Source: Mariprofundaceae bacterium
GTDB taxonomy: Bacteria; Pseudomonadota; Zetaproteobacteria; Mariprofundales; Mariprofundaceae
Assembly (NCBI GenBank): GCA_027075825.1
Contig: JALSZZ010000104.1
Coordinates: forward strand, 1 to 14,510
Direction of reading: 5' to 3'
Length of the DNA: 14,510 bases
The notes beneath the pieces were generated by a model. The model saw only the letters and a program-made list of their open reading frames with translations. It was not told the DNA's origin and did no database searches. Shown in pieces: positions 7,217 through 13,970 of the stretch. The translations under genes and the position numbers were made by a program. The stretch's first letter is position 1; the number at the start of each line of letters is the position of its first letter.

Positions 7217-8277
7217 TTTTACAGGATAAGTCGGTATTGGTGACCGGGGGAACCGGGTCCATGGGCAAGGTGCTGGTACGACGCCTGCTTGCCGGGGAAC
7301 TCGGCACGCCGCGCAAGGTCATCATCCTCAGCCGAGATGAGGCCAAGCAGCATGATATGCGCATGGCCTACCTGCATAAAACGGTGACCACGGATGAGGT
7401 GATCTTCAATAATTTTCGTCAGGCGTTGGAGTTCCGTATCGGGGATGTGCGCGACTATCGCGATATCTGTTCGTCGCTGAGAGATGCGGATGTGGTGATC
7501 AATGCGGCGGCACTGAAGCAGGTGCCGACCTGTGAGTATTTCCCGGAGCAGGCGGTGCTGACCAATTGCATCGGGGCAATGAATATCGTGCAGGCCATCC
7601 GAGAGAATGCGTATCCCGTGGAAACCGTGATCGGCATCAGCACGGACAAGGCGGCCAAGCCGGTCAATGTGATGGGCATGACCAAGGCCGTGCAGGAGCG
7701 GATTTTTACTTCGGCCAATGTATTGAATTCCTCGACGCGCTTTATCTGCGTGCGCTATGGCAATGTGCTGGCTTCGCGCGGCTCGGTGATTCCGTTGTTC
7801 CATGAGCAGATTCGTCATGGTGGACCGGTCACCGTGACCGTACCGGAAATGACACGCTTTTTGCTCAGTCTGGAGCAGGCTGTGGATACGGTGTTCGCGG
7901 CGCTGCGCGAGGCTCGTCCCGGGGAGATTCTGGTGCCCGATGCGCCGGCGGCAACGGTGGAGAACATCGCCCGGGCTCTGATTGGCGAGCGGAATATCGA
8001 GATTCGGGTGACCGGCATTCGTCCGGGCGAGAAGATGCATGAGATTATGGTCTCCGATGAAGAGGCGCACCATACCATCCGGCGCGGCGATTATTACGCG
8101 ATTTGCTCGATGTTGCCTGAACTCAATGCCGCATTTGACAGCCCGCGGGTATTGCAGCGCGAATTCAGTTCGGCGGACAATGTGCTGGACCTGGAAGGTA
8201 CGCGCCGCCTGCTGGAAACACATCGGTTGTTGCCCGGTATGGAATCGCGTGTCGAGGGCGGGGAGCTGCTCGCGTGA
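7213..8277 (+). CDS. fnlA: UDP-GlcNAc 4,6-dehydratase/5-epimerase (FnlA/WbjB/CapE family)
   Basis: This 354-residue soluble enzyme belongs to the CapD/polysaccharide-synthesis-2 branch of extended SDRs. The cofactor motif is TGGTGSMG at residues 11-18. The active-site region reads STDKAAKPVNVMGMTK at 143-158, giving D145, K146 and Met154-x3-Lys158. Methionine where most SDRs have tyrosine is typical of CapE/WbjB and of PglF/WbpM. PGEKMHEIMVSDEEA near residue 275 and FNNFRQALEFRIGDVRDY are also family features. In the characterised pathways the enzyme dehydrates and inverts UDP-GlcNAc to a UDP-4-keto-6-deoxy-L-sugar. Length and lack of transmembrane segments separate it from the 614-residue relative at 11861. 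Start: ATG 7213 with GGAG at 7201-7204; its A and TG overlap the reductase stop. It feeds the reductase before it and the epimerase after it. Confidence 0.87.
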   Translation: MILQDKSVLVTGGTGSMGKVLVRRLLAGELGTPRKVIILSRDEAKQHDMRMAYLHKTVTTDEVIFNNFRQALEFRIGDVRDYRDICSSLRDADVVINAAALKQVPTCEYFPEQAVLTNCIGAMNIVQAIRENAYPVETVIGISTDKAAKPVNVMGMTKAVQERIFTSANVLNSSTRFICVRYGNVLASRGSVIPLFHEQIRHGGPVTVTVPEMTRFLLSLEQAVDTVFAALREARPGEILVPDAPAATVENIARALIGERNIEIRVTGIRPGEKMHEIMVSDEEAHHTIRRGDYYAICSMLPELNAAFDSPRVLQREFSSADNVLDLEGTRRLLETHRLLPGMESRVEGGELLA

Positions 8278-9401
8278 TGAAGGTGATGACCATTGTCGGT
8301 ACGCGTCCCGAACTGATCAAGCTCAGTCGGGTGATCGCCGAGCTGGATCGCTGCTTTGAGCATACGCTGGTGCATACCGGGCAGAATTATGATGATGAGC
8401 TGAACCGGGTGTTTTTCGATGATCTTGAGATCCGGCCGCCCGACCACTATCTCGCGGCAGCCGGTGAGACTGCGGCGGAGACGATTGCGCAGGTGATTGC
8501 GCGATCGGACCGCATCCTGGCCGAGCAGCAGCCGGATGCCGTTCTGTTATATGGCGATACCAACAGCTGTATGGCGGCCATTGTGGCCAAGCGGCGCAGG
8601 ATTCCGGTGTTTCATATGGAGGCAGGCAATCGCTGTTTCGATGACCGCGTCCCCGAGGAGATCAACCGGCGCATTGTCGATCATATCAGTGATATCAACA
8701 TGCCTCTGACCGAACATGCCCGCCGCTACCTGCTGGCCGAAGGCATCCGGCCGGAAACGGTGATCAAAACGGGTTCCTGCATGCAGGAGGTGCTTGAATA
8801 TTATGCGCCGAAGATTGCGGCCTCCGATGTGTTGTCGCGGCTTGATTTGCCGCGGCAGGGCTATTTTCTTGTCAGTGCGCATCGTGAGGAGAATGTGGAT
8901 CGGCCGGAACGTTTGTCCGCCCTGCTGGACGCATTAAACGCGCTTGCCGATGCCTATAATCTGCCCATCGTGTTTTCCGTGCATCCGCGCACGCGAAAGC
9001 GTCTTGATGCCCTGGCTCATGGTACGATGGATGAGCGTATCCGTTTTATGCAGGCAATGGGCTTTCTGGATTATGTCCATTTGGAGCAGCATGCATGTGG
9101 TGTGATCTCCGACAGCGGCACGATTGCCGAGGAAAGCTCGCTGCTGGGTTTTCCGGCAGTGACGATTCGGCAGGCGCATGAGCGGCCGGAGGGTATGGAT
9201 CAGGGAACCCTGATCATGTCGGATATCGTGCCGCAGTCCCTGCTGGATGCTGTGGCCATCGTGCTGGATCAGGCGGATCGCGGCCTGAAGGCTCCCGCAG
9301 TTCCGGATTATGAAGGCGGGCCGGTTTCTCTGCAGGTGGCCCGCATTATCAGCAGTTACACGGATTATATCCGGCGTACGGTCTGGCGGGAAGCATCCTG
9401 A
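8277..9401 (+). CDS. fnlC: UDP-sugar C2-epimerase (FnlC/WbjD/CapG family)
   Basis: This 374-residue enzyme is homologous to the non-hydrolysing UDP-GlcNAc 2-epimerase WecB. It shows VGTRPELIKLSRVI at the N-terminus, GDTNSC with D94, and HMEAGNRCFDDRVPEE with E115 and E127/E128. SAHREEN with H202 and SDSGTIAEESS near residue 280 bind the UDP moiety in this family. The AGNRCFD form, in place of AGLRTGD in ordinary WecB, is what I recall for the WbjD/CapG/WbvD group, which epimerises the 6-deoxy-L-sugar at C2 as the last step. It would therefore finish UDP-L-FucNAc or UDP-L-QuiNAc, and its order after the dehydratase agrees. The start is ATG 8277, sharing its A with the preceding TGA; GTG 8274 is one codon earlier. 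GGGGAG at 8260-8265 serves either start. Confidence 0.87.
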   Translation: MKVMTIVGTRPELIKLSRVIAELDRCFEHTLVHTGQNYDDELNRVFFDDLEIRPPDHYLAAAGETAAETIAQVIARSDRILAEQQPDAVLLYGDTNSCMAAIVAKRRRIPVFHMEAGNRCFDDRVPEEINRRIVDHISDINMPLTEHARRYLLAEGIRPETVIKTGSCMQEVLEYYAPKIAASDVLSRLDLPRQGYFLVSAHREENVDRPERLSALLDALNALADAYNLPIVFSVHPRTRKRLDALAHGTMDERIRFMQAMGFLDYVHLEQHACGVISDSGTIAEESSLLGFPAVTIRQAHERPEGMDQGTLIMSDIVPQSLLDAVAIVLDQADRGLKAPAVPDYEGGPVSLQVARIISSYTDYIRRTVWREAS

Positions 9402-9442
9402 CTGGTCGATGCTTTGATCATCAGCAAGGGGGCGGCCGGGTG

Positions 9443-10027
9443 ATGAATGAGCAGGGATATATCCGCATGAAGCGTCTGTTTGATATTTGCCTGTGCCTGT
9501 TGATTCTGCTTGTCGCATGGCTTCCCATGCTGTGCATTGCGTTGCTGGTCAAGCTGACATCCAAAGGCCCGGTATTATACTGGTCGGACAGAGTGGGTCG
9601 CGATAACCAAATATTCTCCATGCCGAAGTTTCGCAGCATGAAGGTGGACACACCGGCCGTGGCCACGCATTTGCTGGAGAACCCCCAAAGCGTGTTGACG
9701 CCGATTGGCGATATTTTGCGCAAATCGAGTCTGGATGAGCTGCCGCAGCTCTGGTGTGTGTTGAAAGGGGAGATGAGCTTTGTCGGGCCACGACCGGCAT
9801 TGTACAATCAGGATGACCTGATTGCCCTGCGCACGGAGAAGGGGGTGCATCGTCTGCCTGTCGGCATTACCGGATGGGCTCAGGTCAATGGACGTGATGA
9901 ATTGCCGATTCCCGAAAAGGTCGCGCTTGATGTCGAATATATGCAGCGGAAGTCTCTGAAGTTTGATCTTTATATTCTGTGGCTTACGTTGATCCGGGTT
10001 GTTCGCCGGGAAGGTGTTTTACATTAG
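9443..10027 (+). CDS. Initiating phosphoglycosyl transferase (PglC/WbaP catalytic-domain family)
   Basis: This small membrane-associated enzyme (194 residues) belongs to the bacterial sugar transferase family. It moves a sugar-1-phosphate from a UDP-sugar to undecaprenyl phosphate and so starts each repeat unit. One hydrophobic N-terminal segment, CLCLLILLVAWLPMLCIALLV, acts as the re-entrant membrane helix. KFRSMKVDTP and the catalytic KSSLDELPQLWCVLKGEMSFVGPRP follow at about residues 95-116, with the family's Asp-Glu pair. GITGWAQVNGR and DVEYMQRKSLKFDLYILWLTL close the domain. It lacks the five-helix N-terminal half of WbaP. Start: ATG 9443 (GTG 9440 just before) has a purine-rich AAGGGGG upstream; ATG 9467, with AGGGA nine bases upstream, would begin MKRLFDICL and is equally credible. 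The sugar it loads is unknown, but a WbpM-derived D-sugar is plausible. It is the last gene of the dense operon. Confidence 0.88.
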   Translation: MNEQGYIRMKRLFDICLCLLILLVAWLPMLCIALLVKLTSKGPVLYWSDRVGRDNQIFSMPKFRSMKVDTPAVATHLLENPQSVLTPIGDILRKSSLDELPQLWCVLKGEMSFVGPRPALYNQDDLIALRTEKGVHRLPVGITGWAQVNGRDELPIPEKVALDVEYMQRKSLKFDLYILWLTLIRVVRREGVLH

Positions 10028-10060
10028 CCAGTGCGGCGGTGCGGGTTGATGTGGTTGATT

Positions 10061-10094
10061 CCCCTTGATTATCAGGGGCCTGTTTTTCTATACT
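10061..10094 (+). promoter_or_regulatory. Promoter-like sequence for comEA overlapping a GC-rich hairpin
   Basis: TTGATT (10065-10070) and TATACT (10089-10094) are separated by 18 bases, a fair sigma-70-type match 44 bases before the comEA start codon. The same stretch forms an imperfect dyad: CCCC and TGA at 10061-10068 (one T bulged) pair with TCA and GGGG at 10072-10078. TGTTTTT follows at 10081-10087. So the element could also act as an intrinsic terminator for the polysaccharide operon that ends at 10027, or as an operator over the -35 region. The promoter reading is the more likely; I cannot separate the two by eye. Confidence 0.5.
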
Positions 10095-10137
10095 CATGGA
10101 TACATAGCAGGGAATTCCTGCACAAGGAGGGCATCAA

Positions 10138-10428
10138 ATGAAGATCAGAACAATACTGGCGGCATGTTTCGTGATGCTGATGATGTGGGCTGCGCCGTTG
10201 CAGGCCGGCGATAAGGTTAATATCAATACGGCAAGTGTTGAATCTCTGCAGGAGGTAAAGGGTATTGGTCCGAAACTGGCGGCCAAAATCGTGGAATATC
10301 GAACGGAACATGGTAAATTCAAGGAGGTGGATGATCTGGCCGGGGTCAAGGGCATTGGCGAGAAAAAGCTGGACAAGATCAAGGACCAGGTAACCGTGGG
10401 AGAAGATGAAGAAAAACACGATGATTAA
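10138..10428 (+). CDS. comEA: ComEA-like helix-hairpin-helix DNA-binding protein
   Basis: This 96-residue exported protein has a signal peptide at residues 1-23 (basic MKIR, hydrophobic core, likely cleavage after APLQA). The mature part begins with the VNINTAS motif typical of ComEA. It has two helix-hairpin-helix units, LQEVKGIGPKLAAKIVEYR and LAGVKGIGEKKLDKIK, and an acidic tail. ComEA binds double-stranded DNA in the periplasm and helps pull it in during natural transformation; many bacteria also carry short solo copies of unproven role. AGGAGG at 10125-10130, seven bases upstream, fixes the start. The gene is monocistronic in appearance, with its own promoter-like element and a strong terminator, so it is probably independent of the glycan genes. 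As I recall, a comEA-like gene also lies beside wbpM in Pseudomonas genomes. Confidence 0.92.
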   Translation: MKIRTILAACFVMLMMWAAPLQAGDKVNINTASVESLQEVKGIGPKLAAKIVEYRTEHGKFKEVDDLAGVKGIGEKKLDKIKDQVTVGEDEEKHDD

Positions 10429-10451
10429 TGACTGAATCAGGCTAATCGAGA

Positions 10452-10481
10452 GGGCGCGGCATTTGCCGCGCCCTGCTTTTT
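10452..10481 (+). terminator. Rho-independent terminator after comEA
   Basis: A perfect 9-base stem (GGGCGCGGC at 10452-10460, GCCGCGCCC at 10465-10473) has an ATTT loop, followed by TGCTTTTT at 10474-10481. It begins 23 bases after the comEA stop codon, ends that transcript, and separates it from the Wzy/WaaL gene. Confidence 0.93.
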
Positions 10482-10561
10482 GTGAAGAATAAGCTAATGG
10501 ATATTAGTCATCCGATGGTTTTCAATGGGGGGACGAAAAAGCAGGGAGGCAAACCAGCACA

Positions 10562-11824
10562 GTGATCAGGATGGTATCATCATTGATAGTCCGGGCTCTG
10601 TCGCTGGCGGCGCTGGCATTTCCGTTTTCCGTTGCCGCGACCAATATTTGCCTTGCTGTGGCCCTGGCCGCCGGCTTGCTGTCGGGGAGCTGGTGGCATG
10701 GTGTGCAATACCTCTGGCGAGAGCAGCGCTGGTTGTTTCTTGCGCTGGGCCTATACCTGCTATGGGCACCTTTGGGGTTATTATGGAGCGCGGATGTTCG
10801 GCACGGGCTGGAGGTGCTGGGGCATTACTGGTTCTGGTTATTATTGCCCGTGGTGGTTGTCGCTCTGTCCCGCGAACGGGATCGAAACATGGTGTTGGGG
10901 TGTTTGTCTGTTGGTCTGACATTGAATCTTCTGTATTGCGTATTGCAGGCAATGGGCTACGTCGATGTGGCTACTGATGGTTCGGGAGTGCGTGATGCAA
11001 CCGGTCATATTGGCCATATCGGATTCGGGTTTGTGTATGCCCTGTGGGCGGCCTGGCTGCTATATCTGGGGTTGCGCTGGCATGGCTGGAGACGTTGGGG
11101 GTGCTGGGCGCTGGTGTTATGGGCATGTATCATGGTGTTTATGGCTCAGGGACGTGCAGGTTATGTTTTGATGATTTTGCTGCTTATGTCTGTTGTTGTT
11201 AAATGGGCCTGGCTGCATTACCGCAGGGTTCATGCCTTTTCCCTGCTGGGCGGGATGGCCCTGTTGCTGGTTCTGGTAATGATGCTGGGGCCCGGCAAGG
11301 AACGTATTGCGGGCACCTGGCTGGCCTGGCACGGGGAAGTTCATCAATCATCAAGTTGGGACGAGAAAATGGCCATGCTTTCCACACATCAACGGCTGTC
11401 GATGTGGCAAACTGCCTGGAACGTCTGGCAGAAGCATCCGTTTGTTGGGGTTGGTACCGGTGGTTTTTTACAGGCGGCGAAGCCTGTATTTGAACAGCGA
11501 GTGCACAGGAAGATGACGCTTTCTCATCCGCATAATCAATACCTGTTAGTGCTGGCTCGATGGGGTATCACAGGGCTGGTTTGTTTGCTTCTGCTGCTCG
11601 TGATATGGGTTCGGAATGGCTGGCACAGGGACTGGAACAGTTCCGAGGTCGTCCCGCTGATGTTTCTCGCGGGTTTTGCATTGACAATCGATGGCATGTT
11701 TTCCATTACCCTTGAGCAACATTTTTCGGCCATTCTGGCGATATTATTATTGGGGGCTTCCCTGGCAGCGCGCGCAGCACATGATGCGTCCTGCGCCGAT
11801 GCGCGGACAGCAGCAAACGGATGA
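10562..11824 (+). CDS. Wzy/WaaL-family O-antigen polymerase or ligase
   Basis: This 420-residue polytopic inner-membrane protein has about ten to twelve hydrophobic segments. It carries the Wzy_C-type signature: a large periplasmic loop holding HQRLSMWQTAWNVWQKHPFVGVGTGGF, followed by HPHNQYLLVLARWGITGL with H324-N325. In WaaL ligases this HN.YL...G..G element contains the essential histidine. GRAGYVLM precedes the loop. The family either polymerises repeat units (Wzy) or joins the glycan to lipid A-core (WaaL), and sequence alone does not separate them. A complete Wzx/Wzy system needs both activities, and this is the only candidate in the window. Start: GTG 10562 with GGGAGG at 10544-10549; ATG 10571 is less well placed. 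A weak TTGTGA/TATTAG pair (10480-10507) overlaps the preceding terminator. The gene ends 36 bases before the dehydratase gene, so the two are probably co-transcribed. Confidence 0.85.
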   Translation: MIRMVSSLIVRALSLAALAFPFSVAATNICLAVALAAGLLSGSWWHGVQYLWREQRWLFLALGLYLLWAPLGLLWSADVRHGLEVLGHYWFWLLLPVVVVALSRERDRNMVLGCLSVGLTLNLLYCVLQAMGYVDVATDGSGVRDATGHIGHIGFGFVYALWAAWLLYLGLRWHGWRRWGCWALVLWACIMVFMAQGRAGYVLMILLLMSVVVKWAWLHYRRVHAFSLLGGMALLLVLVMMLGPGKERIAGTWLAWHGEVHQSSSWDEKMAMLSTHQRLSMWQTAWNVWQKHPFVGVGTGGFLQAAKPVFEQRVHRKMTLSHPHNQYLLVLARWGITGLVCLLLLLVIWVRNGWHRDWNSSEVVPLMFLAGFALTIDGMFSITLEQHFSAILAILLLGASLAARAAHDASCADARTAANG

Positions 11825-11860
11825 CTTCCGTTTGATTGTTTTTTGTGAAGCATAGAGGCG

Positions 11861-13705
11861 ATGAGTCAACGTCACCTGTTACGTAGCCGCTGGCTGGTAT
11901 TTCTGCATGACCTGATGTGGATCCCCACAGCCATCTTTGTCGCGTTTTCACTGCGTTTTAATTTGTCTGCAATTCCTGAAATTTATGCAGCTTCGATGCA
12001 TGTGCTGATGGTGATTGCCGTGCCCGTGCAGGCGCTGGTTTTCTGGTATTTCAGTCTCTATCGCGGGGTATGGCGTTTTGCGTCCATTCCTGATCTTCTG
12101 CGTATTGTCAGGGCGGTGCTTGTCGGGGTATTGCTGACGTTTGTGTTGATGTTTATCTGGCAGCGTCTGGAAGGCCTGCCACGCTCGGTATTGATTCTCT
12201 ATCCGTTATTGTTGATGTTGTTTCTGGCCGGACCACGTATGCTATACCGGTGGTTTAAGGACCATCACTTGCAGCTTGAGCGTTTTGAACGCAAGCGTGC
12301 GCTGGTGGTCGGAGCAGGACGTGCCGGGGAACTGCTGGTACGCGAGTTGTTGAAGGAGGGGCCGTATAACCCTGTGGCTTTCCTCGATGACGCGGCTCGG
12401 CGACAGGGGCAGGAGATTCACGGCGTGCGCGTCGTCGGCCGGCTGGATGAGCTGGCTGATGCCGTGGACCGTTACGATATCGAGGTGGTATTGCTGGCCA
12501 TTCCGTCTGCTTCGAATCGTTTGATACGCAAGGTGTTTGAGGCCAGCCGTGATGCCGGTGTCGTTTGCCGCACCCTGCCTTCCGTCGTGGATCTGGCTGA
12601 CGGCAGGGTGGAAGTCTCCCGCCTGCGCGATATCCGTATCGACGATTTGCTAGGACGTGATGAGATTCGCCATGATCTGGAAGAAGTGCGGGACTTTTTG
12701 CAGCAAAAGAAGGTGCTGATTACCGGTGCGGGAGGATCGATTGGCTCCGAGCTGTGCCGGCAGGTGCTGGAATATGAACCTGCGCAACTGGTGATGGTTG
12801 ATCATGGAGAATTCAACCTGTACACGATTGAGCAGGAATTACGCACTCACCGCCTGGCGGATCGCTGCCGCGCCCTGCTTGGCGATATTCGCGATGAAGA
12901 TCGCCTGCGCTGGATTTTCGAGCATTTTCGTCCGCAGGTGGTGCTGAATGCCGCGGCTTACAAGCATGTCCCGCTGGTAGAGGAAAACCCGGCCGAAGGC
13001 GTGAAAACAAATATCTTCGGTACCTGTCAGCTGGCGGATATGGCGGTGCAATATGCGGTGGAAAAATTTATTCAGGTATCGACGGACAAGGCTGTCAATC
13101 CGGTGAATATCATGGGCGCAAGTAAACGGGCTGCCGAGATTTATTGCCAGAATCTCGATCGGCGGGCGCCGGATACGGCATTTATTACCACGCGTTTCGG
13201 TAATGTGCTGGGTTCGGCAGGCAGTGTTGTGCCGCTGTTTGAGCAACAGATCCGGCAGGGCGGGCCGGTGACCGTGACGCATCCGGACATCACCCGTTTC
13301 TTTATGACGATTCCCGAAGCCGTCAGTCTGATTCTGCAGGCGGCTGCCATGGGGCAGGGCGGTGAAATCTTTGTGCTGGATATGGGCGAGCCGATCAAAA
13401 TCGATGAACTGGCCCGGCAAATGATACGTCTGGCCGGCCTTGAACCCGGCAAGGATATTGAGATTCGCTATACCGGACTCAGACCGGGTGAAAAACTGTA
13501 TGAAGAGCTGTTCCATGAAGGTGAACCATGTGAAAAAACCCGGCATCCGAAAGTCATGCTGGCCTCCAGTCGCAAGGTGGACTGGGATGAATTGCAGATA
13601 TTATTGCAGCGCCTGAAAGAAGACTGTCGTCAGCGCGATGTCGAACACCTGAAGCAGGGGCTCAAGCGTTTTGTGCCGGAGTTCAGGGAAGCGCCGCCAT
13701 GCTGA
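11861..13705 (+). CDS. wbpM: Membrane UDP-GlcNAc 4,6-dehydratase (WbpM/PglF/CapD type)
   Basis: This 614-residue enzyme has the full WbpM architecture. Four transmembrane helices fill about residues 12-130. A first Rossmann unit follows (LVVGAGRAGE at 148-157), and the catalytic SDR domain starts at ITGAGGSIGSE (288-297). The active site is STDKAVNPVNIMGASK with D409, K410, M418 and K422; methionine in place of tyrosine is normal for WbpM and PglF. The enzyme converts UDP-GlcNAc to UDP-4-keto-6-deoxy-D-GlcNAc, the precursor of D-QuiNAc, D-FucNAc and their 4-amino forms, at the cytoplasmic face. The reductase or aminotransferase needed next is not in this window. Start: ATG 11861, with AGAGG very close and GTGAAG at 11845-11850 better spaced. 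It may share a transcript with the Wzy/WaaL gene. Intact, and the last polysaccharide gene seen. Confidence 0.93.
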   Translation: MSQRHLLRSRWLVFLHDLMWIPTAIFVAFSLRFNLSAIPEIYAASMHVLMVIAVPVQALVFWYFSLYRGVWRFASIPDLLRIVRAVLVGVLLTFVLMFIWQRLEGLPRSVLILYPLLLMLFLAGPRMLYRWFKDHHLQLERFERKRALVVGAGRAGELLVRELLKEGPYNPVAFLDDAARRQGQEIHGVRVVGRLDELADAVDRYDIEVVLLAIPSASNRLIRKVFEASRDAGVVCRTLPSVVDLADGRVEVSRLRDIRIDDLLGRDEIRHDLEEVRDFLQQKKVLITGAGGSIGSELCRQVLEYEPAQLVMVDHGEFNLYTIEQELRTHRLADRCRALLGDIRDEDRLRWIFEHFRPQVVLNAAAYKHVPLVEENPAEGVKTNIFGTCQLADMAVQYAVEKFIQVSTDKAVNPVNIMGASKRAAEIYCQNLDRRAPDTAFITTRFGNVLGSAGSVVPLFEQQIRQGGPVTVTHPDITRFFMTIPEAVSLILQAAAMGQGGEIFVLDMGEPIKIDELARQMIRLAGLEPGKDIEIRYTGLRPGEKLYEELFHEGEPCEKTRHPKVMLASSRKVDWDELQILLQRLKEDCRQRDVEHLKQGLKRFVPEFREAPPC

Positions 13706-13710
13706 ATATC

Positions 13711-13743
13711 GGGCGGTGGTCAGCCGCGCCCTGTTTTGTTGTT
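13711..13743 (+). terminator. Probable intrinsic terminator after wbpM
   Basis: GGGCG at 13711-13715 pairs with CGCCC at 13727-13731. An inner GG/CC pair continues the stem across a small internal loop, and the apex is near TCAG. TGTTTTGTTGTTT follows. It starts five bases after the wbpM stop. The stem is imperfect, so it is less certain than the comEA terminator. Confidence 0.55.
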
Positions 13744-13874
13744 TGCAGGAGTGTGACCGCCGTGTTCGCAAAACGGGATGAGTGAGCTGAAGGACATGAC
13801 ATTCTCCCATCGTACCGCCAGTGAAGACTTTGGCTACGATCCGCGTGCCTTTGATCCCTGAAGTGTGGCGATTT

Positions 13875-13906
13875 GCCATCATGTGTTGATAATCACATAC
13901 GATGGC
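13875..13906 (+). promoter_or_regulatory. Long inverted repeat, possible operator or RNA hairpin
   Basis: GCCATC plus ATGTG (13875-13885) pairs perfectly with CACAT (13894-13898) and GATGGC (13901-13906), leaving an 8-base loop and a 2-base bulge. There is no T-run after it, so it is not a terminator. Its centre, TGTGTTGATAATCACA (13882-13897), fits the CRP half-site pattern TGTGA-N6-TCACA at nine of ten positions. It lies 65 bases before the last gene's start codon. The regulator, if any, is inference. Confidence 0.45.
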
Positions 13907-13930
13907 GCCGGAATATCAACAGTTCGTGCA

Positions 13931-13944
13931 GTTTTCATGAAAAC
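13931..13944 (+). promoter_or_regulatory. Perfect 14-base palindrome upstream of the last gene
   Basis: GTTTTCATGAAAAC is an exact palindrome, ending 26 bases before ATG 13971. Its position and symmetry suit a dimeric transcription-factor site, but the regulator cannot be named and no good -10/-35 pair is visible around it. Confidence 0.4.
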
Positions 13945-13970
13945 GTCATCATGGGCGAAGTAGGATGCGG

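Noticed and set aside
7219..8223. Long reverse-strand open frame of 334 codons opposite the dehydratase gene
   Set aside because: It lies fully opposite a gene with clear catalytic motifs. The translation is rich in His, Arg and Gln, as expected of an antisense shadow in GC-rich DNA, and shows no domain.
10491..10507. CTAAT/ATTAG inverted repeat upstream of the Wzy/WaaL gene
   Set aside because: Five-base AT-rich arms are too weak to call an operator or terminator.
13778..13861. Short reading frame of 27 codons (begins MSELKDMTFSH) between wbpM and the last gene
   Set aside because: It has no usable Shine-Dalgarno spacing, no recognised family, and is short enough to be chance. It could be a remnant, but nothing supports that.
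10065..13895. Shared TGAT-W-ATCA palindrome at 10066-10074 and 13887-13895 as a common regulator site
   Set aside because: A 4-base-arm palindrome is expected once or twice by chance in this much intergenic DNA, and the flanks differ.
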